In this document: positions 50,602 to 63,700 of the stretch, one piece after another | Layout: each line of letters opens with the position of its first letter | How positions within the stretch are numbered: the first letter of the stretch is position 1 | Origin: Hydractinia symbiolongicarpus | Lineage: Eukaryota; Cnidaria; Hydrozoa; Anthoathecata; Hydractiniidae | NCBI RefSeq assembly: GCF_029227915.1 | Contig: NC_079885.1 | Location: 1 to 64,000 of the forward strand | Direction of reading: 5' to 3' | Length of the DNA stretch: 64,000 nt | The notes under the pieces: model-generated | Database searches by the model: none | Told to the model about the DNA's origin: nothing | The model's input: only the letters and a program-made list of their open reading frames with translations | Program-made: the position numbers and the translations under genes

Positions 50602-53117
50602 AAAAATGTTTTCATTTTTGATGAGACGCTGAATAAAAGAAGTTTAATCGCCGGCAAACGAAAACCTGTGATTTCCCGTAAATCCCGTAGTCGGCCCGTA
50701 TAGTCAAAAGTATAATAAGAAAGTACCCAGGGTGTAAACTCATTTCCTGAACGATTTTTTAAATTATTATTTCACCACTAAAGCCCATTAGACTTGTAGT
50801 TTTTAAAAATGTTTTCATTTTTGATGAGACGCTGAATAAAAGAAGTTAAATCGCCGGCAAACGAAAACCCGCCATTCCCCGTAAACCCTGGACTCAGCCC
50901 GTATAATCAAAAGTATACAAAGAAAGTACCCAGGGAGTAAACTCATTTCCCGAACGATTTTTTTAATTATTTTTTCACCACTAAAACGCATGACACTTGT
51001 AGTTTTCAAAAATGTTTTCATTTTTGATGAGACGCTGAATAAAAGAAGTTTAATCGCCGGCTAACGAAAACCCGCCATTTCCCGTAAACCCCAGACTCGG
51101 CCCGCATAGTCAAAAGTATACAAAAAAAGTACCCAGGGAGTAAACTCATTTCCCGAACGATTTTTTAAATTATTTTTTCAGCACTAAAACGCATGAGACT
51201 TGTAGTTTGTAAAAATGTTTTCATTTTTGATGAGACGGTGAATAAAAGAAGTTTAATCACCGGCAAACGAAAACCTGCGATTTCCTGTAAATCCTGGACT
51301 CGGCCCGTATAGTCAAAAGTATACAAAAAAGTATCCAGGGAGTAAACTCATTTCCCAAACGATTTTTTAAGTTATTATTTCATCACTAAAACGCATGAGA
51401 CTTGTAGTTTTCAAGAATGTTTTCATTTTTGATAAGACGCTGAATAAAAGCAGTTTAATCGCCGGCAAACGAAAACCTGCGAATTCCCGTAAATCCCGGA
51501 CTCGGCCCGTATAGTCAAAGGTATACAAAGAAAGTACCCATGAGTAAACACATTTCCAGAACGATTTTTTAAATTATTTTTTCACCACTAAAACGCATGA
51601 GACTTGTAGTTTTTAAAAATGTTTTCATTTTTGATGAGACGCTGAATAAAAGAAGTTTAATCGCCGGCAAACGAAAACCCGCGATTTCCCGTAAACCCCA
51701 GACTCGGCCTGCATAGTCAAAAGTATACAAAAAAAGTACCCAGGGAGTAAACTCATTTCCCGAACGATTTTTTAAATTATTTTTTCAGCACTAAAACGCA
51801 TGAGACTTGTAGTTTGTAAAAATGTTTTATTTTTGATGAGACGCTGAATAAAAGAAGTTTAATCACCGGCAAACGAAAACCTGCGATTTCCCGTAAATCC
51901 TGGACTCGGCCCGTATAGTCAAAAGTATACAAAGAAAGTACCCAGGGAGTAAACTCATTTCCCAAACGATTTTTTAAATTATTATTTCACCACTAAAGCC
52001 CATGAGACTTGTAGTTTTTAAAAATGTTTTCATTTTTGATGAGACGCTGAATAAAAGAAGTTTAATCGCCGGCAAACGAAAACCTGCGATTTCCCGTAAA
52101 TCCCGGACTCGGCCCGTATAGTTAAAAGTATACAAGGAAAGTACCCAGTGAGTAAACTCATTTCCCGAACGAATTTTTAAATTATTTTTTCACCACTAAA
52201 ACGTATGAGACTTGTAGTTTTCAAAAATGTTTTCATTTTTGATGAGACGCGGAATAAAAGAAGTTTAATCGCCGGCAAACGAAAACCTGCGATTTCCCGT
52301 AAATCCCGGACTCGGCCCGTATAGTCAAAGGTATACAAAGAAAGTACCCAGGGAGTAAACTCATTTCCAGAACGATTTGTTAAATTATTTTTTCACCACT
52401 AAAACGCATGAGACTTGTAGTTTTTAAAAATGTTTTCATTTTTGATGAGACGCTGAATAAAAGAAGTTTAATCGCCGGCAAACGAAAACCTGCGATTTCC
52501 CGTAAATCCTGGACTCGGCCCGTATAGTCAAAAGTATACAAAGAAAGTACCCAGGGAGTAAACTCATTTCCCAAACGATTTTTTAAATTATTATTTCACC
52601 ACTAAAGCCCATGAGACTTGTAGTTTTTAAAAATGTTTTCATTTTTGATGAGACGCTGAATAAAAGCAGTTTAATCGCCGGCAAACGAAAACCTGTGATT
52701 TCCCGTAAATCCCGTACTCGGCCCGTATAGTCAAAAGTATACAAAGAAAGTATCCAGGGTGTAAACTCACTTCCCGAACGATTTTTTAAATTATTATTTC
52801 ACCACTAAAACGCATGAGACTTGTAGTTTTCGAAAATGTTTTCATTTTTGATGAGACGCTGAATGAAAGAAGTTTAATCGCCGGCAAACGAAAACCTGCG
52901 ATTTCCCGTAAATCCCGGACTCGGCCCGTATAATCAAAAGTACACAAAGAAAGTACCCAGGGAGTAAACTCACTTCCCGAACGATTTTTTAAATTATTTT
53001 TTCACCACTAAAACGCATGACACTTGTAGTTTTCAAAAATGTTTTCATTTTTGATGAGACGCTGAATAAAAGAAGTTTAATCGCCGGCAAACGAAAACCT
53101 GTGATTTCCCGTAAATC
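50602..53117 (+). repeat. 12-mer tandem duplication, copy 2
   Basis: Second copy of 48169-50601 plus 83 bp of the restart. It ends at 53118 with the private aaatctcg. Confidence 0.85.
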
Positions 53118-56100
53118 TCGTACTCGGCCCGTATAGTCAAAAGTATACAAAGAAAGTATCCAGGGTGTAAACTCATTTCCCGAACGATTTTTTAAATTAT
53201 TATTTCACCACTAAAACGCATGAGACTTGTAGTTTTCAAAAATGTTTTCATTTTTGATGAGACGCTGAATGAAAGAAGTTTAATCGCCGGCAAACGAAAA
53301 CCTGCGATTTCCCGTAAATCCCGGACTCGGCCCGTATAGTCAAAAGTATAATAAGAAAGTACCCAGGGTGTAAACTCATTTCCCGAACGATTTTTTAAAT
53401 TATTATTTCACCACTAAAGCCCATGTGACTTGTAGTTTTTAAAAATGTTTTCATTTTTGATGAGACGCTGAATAAAAGAAGTTAAATCGCCGGCAAACGA
53501 AAACCCGCCATTTCCCGTAAACCCTGGACTCAGCCCGCATAATCAAAAGTATTCAAATAAAGTACCCAGGGAGTAAACTGATTTTCCGAACGATTTTTTA
53601 AATTATTTTTTCACCACTAAAACGCATGACACTTGTAGTTTTCAAAAATGTTTTCATTTTTGATGAGACGCTGAATAAAAGACGTTTAATCGCCGGCAAA
53701 CGAAAACCCGCTATTTTCCGTAAACCCCAGACTCGGCCCGCATAGTCAAAAGTATACAAAGAAAGTACCCAGGGAGTAAACTCATTTCCCGAACGATTTT
53801 TTAAATTATTTTTTCAGCACTAAAACGCATGAGACTTGTAGCTTTTAAAAATGTTTTCATTTTTGATGAGACGGTGTATAAAAGAAGTTTAATTGCCGGC
53901 AAACGAAAACCTGCGATTTCCCGTAAATCCTGGACTCGGCCCGTATAGTCAAAAGTATACAAAGAAAGTACCCAGGGAGTAAACTCATTTCCCAAACGAT
54001 TTTTTAAATTATTATTTCACCACTAAAACGCATGAGACTTGTAGTTTTCAAGAATGTTTTCATTTTTGATGAGACGCTGAATAAAAGAAGTTTAATCGCC
54101 GGCAAACGAAAACCCGCCATTTCCCGTAAACCCTGGACTCGGCCCGTATAATCAAAAGTATACAAAGAAAGTACCCAGGGAGTAAACTCATTTCCCGAAC
54201 GATTTTTTAAATTATTTTTTCACCACTAAAACGCATGACACTTGTAGTTTTCAAAAATGTTTTCATTTTTGATGAGACGCTGAATAAAAGAAGTTTAATC
54301 GCCGGCAAACGAAAACCTGTGATTTCCCGTAAATCCCGTACTCGGCCCGTATAGTCAAAAGTATACAAAGAAAGTACCCAGGGAGTAAACTGATTTCCCG
54401 AACGATTTTTTAAATTATTTTTTCACCACTAAAACGCATGACACTTGTAGTTTTCAAAAATGCTTTCATTTTTGATGAGACGCTGAATAAAAGACGTTTA
54501 ATCGCCGGCAAACAAAAACCCGCTATTTTCCGTAAACCCCAGACTCGGCCCGCATAGTCAAAAGTATACAAAGAAAGTACCCAGGGAGTAAACTCATTTC
54601 CAGAACGATTTTTTAAATTATTTTTTCAGCACTAAAACGCATGAGACTTGTAGTTTTTAAAAATGTTTTCATTTTTGATGAGACGGTGAATAAAAGAAGT
54701 TTAATTGCCGGCAAACGAAAACCTGCGATTTCCCGTAAATCCTGGACTCGGCCCGTATAGTCAAAAGAATACAAAGAAAGTACCCAGGGAGTAAACTCAT
54801 TTCCCAAACGATTTTTTAAATTATTATTTCACCACTAAAACGCATGAGACTTGTAGTTTTCAAGAATGTTTTCATTTTTGATGAGACGCTGAATAAAAGC
54901 AGTTTAATCGCCGGCAAACGAAAACCTGCGATTTCCCGTAAATCCCGGACTCGGCCCGTATAGTCAAATTTATACAAAGAAAGTACCCAGGGAGTAAACT
55001 CATTTCCGGAACGATTTTTTAAATTATTTTTTCACCACTAAAACGCATAAGACTTGTAGTTTTTAAAAATCTTTTCATTTTTGATGAGACGCTGAATAAA
55101 AGAAGTTTAATCGCCGGCAAACGAAAACCCGCGATTTCCCGTAAATCCCGGGCTTGGCCCGTATAGTCAAAAGTATACAAAGAAAGTACCCAGGGAGTAA
55201 ACTCATTTACCGAACGATTTTTTAAATTACTTTTTCACCACTAAAACGCATGACACTTGTAGTTTTTAAAAATGTTTTCATTTTTGATGAGACGCTGAAT
55301 AAAAGAAGTTTAATCGCCGGCAAACGAAAACCTGCGATTTCCCGTAAATCCCGGACTCGGCCCGTATAGTCAAAAGTATACAAAGAAAGTACCCAGGGTG
55401 TAAACTCATTTCCCAAACGATTTTTTAAATTATTTCTTCACCACTAAAACGCATGAGACTTGTAATTTTCAAAAATGTTTTTATTTTTGATGAGACGCTG
55501 AATAAAAGAAGTTTAATCGCCGGCAAACGAAAACCTGTGATTTCCCGTAAATCCCGTACTCGGCCCGTATAGTCAAAAGTATAATAAGAAAGTACCCATG
55601 GTGTAAACTCATTTCCCGAACGATTTTTTAAATTATTATTTCACCACTAAAGCCCATGAGACTTGTAGTTTTTAAAAATGTTTTCATTTTTGATGAGACG
55701 CTGAATAAAAGAAGTTAAATCGCTGGCAAACGAAAACCCGCCATTTCCCATAAACCCTGGACTCAGCCCGTATAATCAAAAGTATACAAAGAAAGTACCC
55801 AGGGAGTAAACTCATTTCCCGAACGATTTTTTAAATTATTTTTTCACCACTAAAACGCATGACACTTGTAGTTTCCAAAAATGTTTTCATTTTTGATGAG
55901 ACGCTGAATAAAGGAAGTTTAATCGCCGGCAAACGAAAACCCGCCATTTCCCGTAAACCCCAGACTCGGCCCGCATAGTCAAAAGTATACAAAGAAAGTA
56001 CCCAGGGTGTAAACTCATTTCCCAAACGATTTTTTAAATTATTTCTTCACCACTAAAACGCCTGAGACTTGTAATTTTCAAAAATGTTTTCATTTTTGAT

Positions 56101-57595
56101 GAGACGCTGAATAAAAGAAGTTTAATCGCCGGCAAACGAAAACCTGTGATTTCCCGTAAATCCCGTACTCGGCCCGTATAGTCAAAAGTATAATAAGAAA
56201 GTACCCATGGTGTAAACTCATTTCCCGAACGATTTTTTAAATTATTATTTCACCACTAAAGCCCATGAGACTTGTAGTTTTTAAAAATGTTTTCATTTTT
56301 GATGAGACGCTGAATAAAAGAAGTTAAATCGCTGGCAAACGAAAACCCGCCATTTCCCATAAACCCTGGACTCAGCCCGTATAATCAAAAGTATACAAAG
56401 AAAGTACCCAGGGAGTAAACTCATTTCCCGAACGATTTTTTAAATTATTTTTTCACCACTAAAACGCATGACACTTGTAGTTTCCAAAAATGTTTTCATT
56501 TTTGATGAGACGCTGAATAAAGGAAGTTTAATCGCCGGCAAACGAAAACCCGCCATTTCCCGTAAACCCCAGACTCGGCCCGCATAGTCAAAAGTATACA
56601 AAGAAAGTCCCCAGGGAGTAAACTCATTTCCCGAACGATTTTTTAAATTATTTTTTCAGCACTAAAACGCATGAGACTTGTAGTTTTCAAGAATGTTTTC
56701 ATTTTTGATGAGACGCTGAATAAAAGCAGTTTAATCGCCGGCAAACGAAAACCTGCGATTTCCCGTAAATCCCGGACTCGGCCCGTATAGTCAAAAGTAT
56801 ACAAAGAAAGTACCCAGGGAGTAAACTCATTTCCAGAACGATTTTTTAAATTATTTTTTCACCACTAAAACGCATAAGACTTGTAGTTTTTAAAAATGTT
56901 TTCATTTTTGATGAGACGCTGAATAAAAGAAGTTTAATCGCCGGCAAACGAAAACCCGCGATTTCCCGTAAATCCCGGGCTTGGCCGTATAGTCAAAAGT
57001 ATACAAATAAAGTACCCAGGGAGTAAACTCATTTCCCGAACGATTTTTTAAATTACTTTTTCACCACTAAAACGCATGAGACTTGTAGTTTTTAAAAATG
57101 TTTTCATTTTTGATGAGACGCTGAATGAAAGAAGTTTAATCGCCGGCAAACGAAAACCTGCGATTTCCCGTAAATCCTGGAGTCGGCCCGTATGGTCAAA
57201 AGTATACAAAGAAAGTACCCAGGGAGTAAACTCATTTCCCAAACGATTTTTTAAATTATTATTTCACCACTAAAGCCCATGAGACTTGTAGTTTTTAAAA
57301 ATGTTTTCATTTTTGATGAGACGCTGAATAAAAGAAGTTTAATCGCCGGCAAACGAAAACCCGCGATTTCCCGTAAATCCCGGACTCGGCCCGTATAGTT
57401 AAAAGTATACAAGGAAAGTACCCAGTGAGTAAACTCATTTCCCGAACGAATTTTTAAATTATTTTTTCACCACTAAAACGTATGAGACTTGTAGTTTTCA
57501 AAAATGTTTTCATTTTTGATGAGACGCTGAATAAAAAAAGTTTAATCGCCGGCAAACGGAAACCTGCGATTTCCCGTAAATCCCGGACTCGGCCC
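53118..57595 (+). repeat. Mosaic satellite zone with short local duplications
   Basis: About 22 monomers without a long near-identical partner in the window. Local repeats are a tetramer (about 53.56-54.09 against 54.37-54.90 kb, 812 bp apart; shared gtaaactgattt, gacgtttaatcg, cgctattttcc) and a trimer (55370-55999 against 55979-56608, 609 bp apart; shared tttcttcacc, tgtaattttc, acccatggtg, cgctggcaaac). Private changes are frequent, such as gtattcaaataaag near 53551, caaatttatac near 54966 and aaatcttttc near 55069. Confidence 0.75.
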
Positions 57596-59086
57596 GTATA
57601 GTCAAAAGTATACAAAGAAAGTACCCAGGGAGTAAACTCATTTCCCGAACGATTTTTTAATTTACTTTTTCACCCCTAAAACGCATGAGACTTGTAGTTT
57701 TTAAAAATGTTTTCATTTTTGATGAGATGCTGAATAAAAGAAGTTTAATCGCCGGCAAACGAAAACCTGCGATTTCCCGTAAATCCCGGACTCGGCCCGT
57801 ATAGTCAAAAGTATACAAAGAAAGTACCCAGGGTGTAAACTCATTTCCCAAACGATTTTTTAAATTATTTTTTCACCACTAAAACGCATGAGACTTGTAG
57901 TTTTCAAAAATGTTTTCATTTTTGATGAGACGCTGAATAAAAGAAGTTTAATCGCCGGCAAACGAAAACCTGTGATTTCCCGTAAATCCCGTACTCGGCC
58001 CGTATAGTCAAAAGTATAATAAGAAAGTACCCAGGGTGTAAACTCATTTCCCGAACGATTTTTTAAATTATTATTTCACCACTAAAGCCCATGAGACTTG
58101 TAGTTTTTAAAAATGTTTTCATTTTTGATGAGAGGCTGAATAAAAGAAGTTAAATCGCCGGCAAACGAAAACCCGCCATTTCCCGTAAACCCTGGACTCA
58201 GCCCGTATAATAAAAAGTATACAAAGAAAGTACCCAGGGAGTAAACTGATTTTCCGAACGATTTTTTAAATTATTTTTTCACCACTAAAACGCATGACAC
58301 TTGTAGTTTTCAAAAATGTTTTCATTTTTGATGAGACGCTGAATAAAAGAAGTTTAATCGCCGGCAAACAAAAACCCGCCATTTCCCGTAAACCCCAGAC
58401 TCGGCCCGCATAGTCAAAAGTATACAAAGAAAGTCCCCAGGGAGTAAACTCATTTCCCGAACGATTTTTTAAATTATTTTTTCAGCACTAAAACGCATGA
58501 GACTTGTAGTTTTCAAGAATGTTTTCATTTTTGATGAGACGCTGAATAAAAGCAGTTTAATCGCCGGCAAACGAAAACCTGCGATTTCCCGTAAATCCCG
58601 GACTCGGCCCGCATAGTCAAAAGTATACAAAGAAAGAACCCAGGGAGTAAACTCATTTCCAGAACGATTTTTTAAATTATTTTTTCACCACTAAAACGCA
58701 TAAGACTTGTAGTTTTTAAAAATGTTTTCATTTTTGATGAGACGCTGAATAAAAGAAGTTTAATCGCCGGCAAACGAAAACCCGCGATTTCCCGTAAATC
58801 CCGGGCTTGGCCGTATAGTGAAAAGTATACAAAGAAAGTACCCAGGGAGTAAACTCATTTCCCGAACGATTATTTAAATTACTTTTTCACCACTAAAACG
58901 CATGAGACTTGTAGTTTTTAAAAATGTTTTCATTTTTGATGAGACGCTGAATGAAAGAATTTTAATCGCCGGCAAACGAAAACCTGCGATTTCCCGTAAA
59001 TCCTGGACTCGGCCCGTATAGTCAAAAGTATACAAAGAAAGTACCCAGGGAGTAAACTCATTTCCCAAACGATTTTTTAAATTATT
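57596..59086 (+). repeat. 8-mer block, copy 1
   Basis: Matches 59217-60707 at about 1622 bp. Shared rare markers: aatttactttttcacccc, gagaggctgaat, taataaaaagtatac, gccggcaaacaaaaac, gaaagtccccagg, gcttggccgtatag and cgattatttaaattac. Differences are gtaaactgatttt against gtaaactcatttt and agaattttaatc against agaagtttaatc. Confidence 0.78.
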
Positions 59087-59216
59087 TTTTCACCACTAAA
59101 ACGCATGAGACTTGTAGTTTTCAAAAATGTTTTCATTTTTGATGAGACGCTGAATAAAAGAAGTTTAATCGCCGGCAAACGAAAACCTGTGATTTCCCGT
59201 AAATCCCGGGCTTGGC

Positions 59217-60707
59217 CGTATAGTCAAAAGTATACAAAGAAAGTACCCAGGGAGTAAACTCATTTCCCGAACGATTTTTTAATTTACTTTTTCACCCCTA
59301 AAACGCATGAGACTTGTAGTTTTTAAAAATGTTTTCATTTTTGATGAGACGCTGAATAAAAGAAGTTTAATCGCCGGCAAACGAAAACCTGCGATTTCCC
59401 GTAAATCCCGGACTCGGCCCGTATAGTCAAAAGTATACAAAGAAAGTACCCAGGGTGTAAACTCATTTCCCGAACGATTTTTTAAATTATTTTTTCACCA
59501 CTAAAACGCATGAGACTTGTAGTTTTCAAAAATGTTTTCATTTTTGATGAGACGCTGAATAAAAGAAGTTTAATCGCCGGCAAACGAAAACCTGTGATTT
59601 CCCGTAAATCCCGTACTCGGCCCGTATAGTCAAAAGTATAATAAGAAAGTACCCAGGGTGTAAACTCATTTCCCGAACGATTTTTTAAATTATTATTTCA
59701 CCACTAAAGCCCATGAGACTTGTAGTTTTTAAAAATGTTTTCATTTTTGATGAGAGGCTGAATAAAAGAAGTTAAATCGCCGGCAAACGAAAACCCGCCA
59801 TTTCCCGTAAACCCTGGACTCAGCCCGTATAATAAAAAGTATACAAAGAAAGTACCCAGGGAGTAAACTCATTTTCCGAACGATTTTTTAAATTATTTTT
59901 TCACCACTAAAACGCATGACACTTGTAGTTTTCAAAAATGTTTTCATTTTTGATGAGACGCTGAATAAAAGAAGTTTAATCGCCGGCAAACAAAAACCCG
60001 CCATTTCCCGTAAACCCCAGACTCGGCCCGCATAGTCAAAAGTATACAAAGAAAGTCCCCAGGGAGTAAACTCATTTCCCGAACGATTTTTTAAATTATT
60101 TTTTCAGCACTAAAACGCATGAGACTTGTAGTTTTCAAGAATGTTTTCATTTTTGATGAGACGCTGAATAAAAGCAGTTTAATCGCCGGCAAACGAAAAC
60201 CTGCGATTTCCCGTAAATCCCGGACTCGGCCCGCATAGTCAAAAGTATACAAACAAAGAACCCAGGGAGTAAACTCATTTCCAGAACGATTTTTTAAATT
60301 ATTTTTTCACCACTAAAACGCATAAGACTTGTAGTTTTTAAAAATGTTTTCATTTTTGATGAGACGCTGAATAAAAGAAGTTTAATCGCCGGCAAACGAA
60401 AACCCGCGATTTCCCGTAAATCCCGGGCTTGGCCGTATAGTGAAAAGTATACAAAGAAAGTACCCAGGGAGTAAACTCATTTCCCGAACGATTATTTAAA
60501 TTACTTTTTCACCACTAAAACGCATGAGACTTGTAGTTTTTAAAAATGTTTTCATTTTTGATGAGACGCTGAATGAAAGAAGTTTAATCGCCGGCAAACG
60601 AAAACCTGCGATTTCCCGTAAATCCTGGACTCGGCCCGTATAGTCAAAAGTATACAAAGAAAGTACCTAGGGAGTAAACTCATTTCCCAAACGATTTTTT
60701 AAATTAT
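59217..60707 (+). repeat. 8-mer block, copy 2
   Basis: Second copy of 57596-59086. Boundaries are accurate to about 50 bp. Confidence 0.76.
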
Positions 60708-63700
60708 TATTTCACCACTAAAGCCCATGAGACTTGTAGTTTTTAAAAATGTTTTCATTTTTGATGAGACGCTGAATAAAAGAAGTTTAATCGCCGGCAA
60801 ACGAAAACCCGCGATTTCCCGTAAATCCCGGACTCGGCCCGTATAGTTAAAAGTATACAAGGAAAGTACCCAGTGAGTAAACTCATTTCCCAAACGATTT
60901 TTTAAATTATTATTTCACCACTAAAGCCCATGAGACTTGTAGTTTTTAAAAATGTTTTCATTTTTGATGAGACGCTGAATAAAAGAAGTTTAATCGCCGG
61001 CAAACGAAAACCCGCGATTTCCCGTAAATCCCGCACTCGGCCCGTATAGTTAAAAGTATACAAGGAAAGTACCCAGTGAGTAAACTCATTTCCCGAACGA
61101 TTTTTTAAATTATTTTTTCACCACTAAAACGCATGAGACTTGTAGTTTTCAAAAATGTTTTCATTTTTGATGAGACGCTGAATAAAAGAAGTTTAATCGC
61201 CGGCAAACGAAAACCTGTGATTTCCCGTAAATCCCGTACTCGGTCCGTATAGTCAAAAGTATACAAAGAAAGTATCCAGGGTGTAAACTCATTTCCCGAA
61301 CGATTTTTTAAATTATTATTTCACCACTAAAATGCATGAGACTTGTAGTTTTTAGAAATGTTTTCATTTTTGATGAGACGCTGAATAAAAGAAGTTTAAT
61401 CGCCGGCAAACGAAAACCCGCCATTTCCTGTAAACCCCAGACTCGGCCCGCATAGTCAAAAGTATACAAAGAAAGTCCCCAGGGAGTAAACTCATTTCAC
61501 GAACGATTTTTTAAATTATTTTTTCAGCACTAAAACGCATGAGACTTGTAGTTTTCAAGAATGTTTTCATTTTTGATGAGACGCTGAATAAAAGCAGTTT
61601 AATCGCCGGCAAACGAAAACCTGCGATTTCCCGTAAATCCCGGACTCGGCCCGTATAGTCAATAGTATACAAAGAAAGTACCCAGGGAGTAAACTCATTT
61701 CCCGAACGATTTTTTAAATTACTTTTTCACCACTAAAACGCATGAGACTTGTAGTTTTTAAAAATGTTTTCATTTTTGATGAGACGCTGAATGAAAGAAG
61801 TTTAATCGCCGGCAAACGAAAACCTGCGATTTCCCGTAAATCCTGGACTCGGCCCGTATAGTCAAAAGTATACAAAGAAAGTACCCAGGGAGTAAACTCA
61901 TTTCCCAAACGATTTTTTAAATTATTATTTCACCACTAAAGCCCATGAGACTTGTAGTTTTTAAAAATGTTTTCATTTTTGATGAGACGCTGAATAAAAG
62001 AAGTTGAATCGCCGGCAAACGAAAACCCGCGATTTCCCGTAAATCCCGGACTCGGCCCGTATAGTCAAAAGTATACAAAGAAAGTACCCAGGGAGTAAAC
62101 TCATTTCCAGAACGATTTTTTAAATTATTTTTTCACCACTAAAACGCATAAGACTTGTAGTTTTTAAAAATGTTTTCATTTTTGATGAGACGCTGAATAA
62201 AAGAAGTTTAATCGCCGGCAAACAAAAACCCGCGATTTACCGTAAATCCCGGGCTTGGCCCGTATAGTCAAAAGTATACAAAGAAAGTACCCAGGGAGTA
62301 AGCTCATTTCCCGAACGATTTTTTAAATTACTTTTTCACCACTAAAACGCATGAGACTTGTAGTTTTTAAAAATGTTTTCATTTTTGATGAGACGCTGAA
62401 TAAAAGAAGTTTAATCGCCGGCAAACGAAAACCCGCGATTTCCCGTAAATCCCGGACTCGGCCCGTATAGTTAAAAGTATACAAGGAAAGTACTCAGTGA
62501 GTAAACTCATTTCCCGAACGAATTTTTAAATTATTTTTTCACCACTAAAACGCATGAGACTTGTAGGTTTTAAAAATGTTTTCATTTTTGATGAGACGCT
62601 GAATGAAAGAAGTTTAATCGCCGGCAAACGAAAACCTGCGATTTCCCGTAAATCCTGGACTCGGCCCGTATAGTCAAAAGTATACAAAGAAAGTACCTAG
62701 GGAGTAAACTCATTTCCCAAACGATTTTTTAAATTATTATTTCACCACTAAAGCCCATGAGACTTGTAGTTTTTAAAAATGTTTTCATTTTTGATGAGAC
62801 GCTGAATAAAAGAAGTTTAATCGCCGGCAAACGAAAACCCGCGATTTCCCGTAAATCCCGGACTCGGCCCGTATAGTTAAAAGTATACAAAGAAAGTACC
62901 CAGGGAGTAAACTCATTTCCCAAACGATTTTTTAAATTATTATTTCACCACTAAAGCCCATGAGACTTGTAGTTTTTAAAAATGTTTTCATTTTTGATGA
63001 GACGCTGAATAAAAGAAGTTTAATCGCCGGCAAACGAAAACCCGCGATTTCCCGTAAATCCCGGACTCGGCCCGTATAGTTAAAAGTATACAAGGAAAGT
63101 ACTCAGTGAGTAAACTCATTTCCCGAACGAATTTTTAAATTATTTTTTCACCACTAAAACGCATGAGACTTGTAGTTTTTAAAAATGTTTTCATTTTTGA
63201 TGAGACGCTGAATGAAAGAAGTTTAATCGCCGGCAAACGAAAACCTGCGATTTCCCGTAAATCCTGGACTCGGCCCGTATAGTCAAAAGTATACAAAGAA
63301 AGTACACAGGGAGTAAACTCATTTCCCAAACGATTTTTTAAATTATTATTTCACCACTAAAGCCCATGAGACTTGTAGTTTTTAAAAATGTTTTCATTTT
63401 TGATGAGACGCTGAATAAAAGAAGTTTAATCGCCGGCAAACGAAAACCCGCGATTTCCCGTAAATGCCGGACTCGGCCCGTATAGTTAAAAGTATACAAG
63501 GAAAGTACCCAGTGAGTAAACTCATTTCCCGAACGAATTTTTAAATTATTTTTTCACCACTAAAACGTATGAGACTTGTAGTTTTCAAAAATGTTTTCAT
63601 TTTTGATGAGACGCTGAATAAAAGAAGTTTAATCGCCGGCAAACGGAAACCTGCGATTTCCCGTAAATCCCGGACTCGGCCCGTATAGTCAAAAGTATAC

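Noticed and set aside
57076-57273. Plus-strand open frame of 65 codons (and a minus-strand equivalent in the inverted array at 1277-1474)
   Set aside because: Same satellite sequence in another frame, open only because of local substitutions (at 1277 a 1-bp loss). No gene signals.
5127-63329. Recurrent small open frames (61-101 codons, nearly all minus strand) starting MGNEFTPWV or MFTPWV
   Set aside because: They repeat with the satellite period, start and stop at fixed monomer positions, show no recognisable domain and vary at all codon positions alike by eye. They are treated as chance frames in repeated DNA, not genes.
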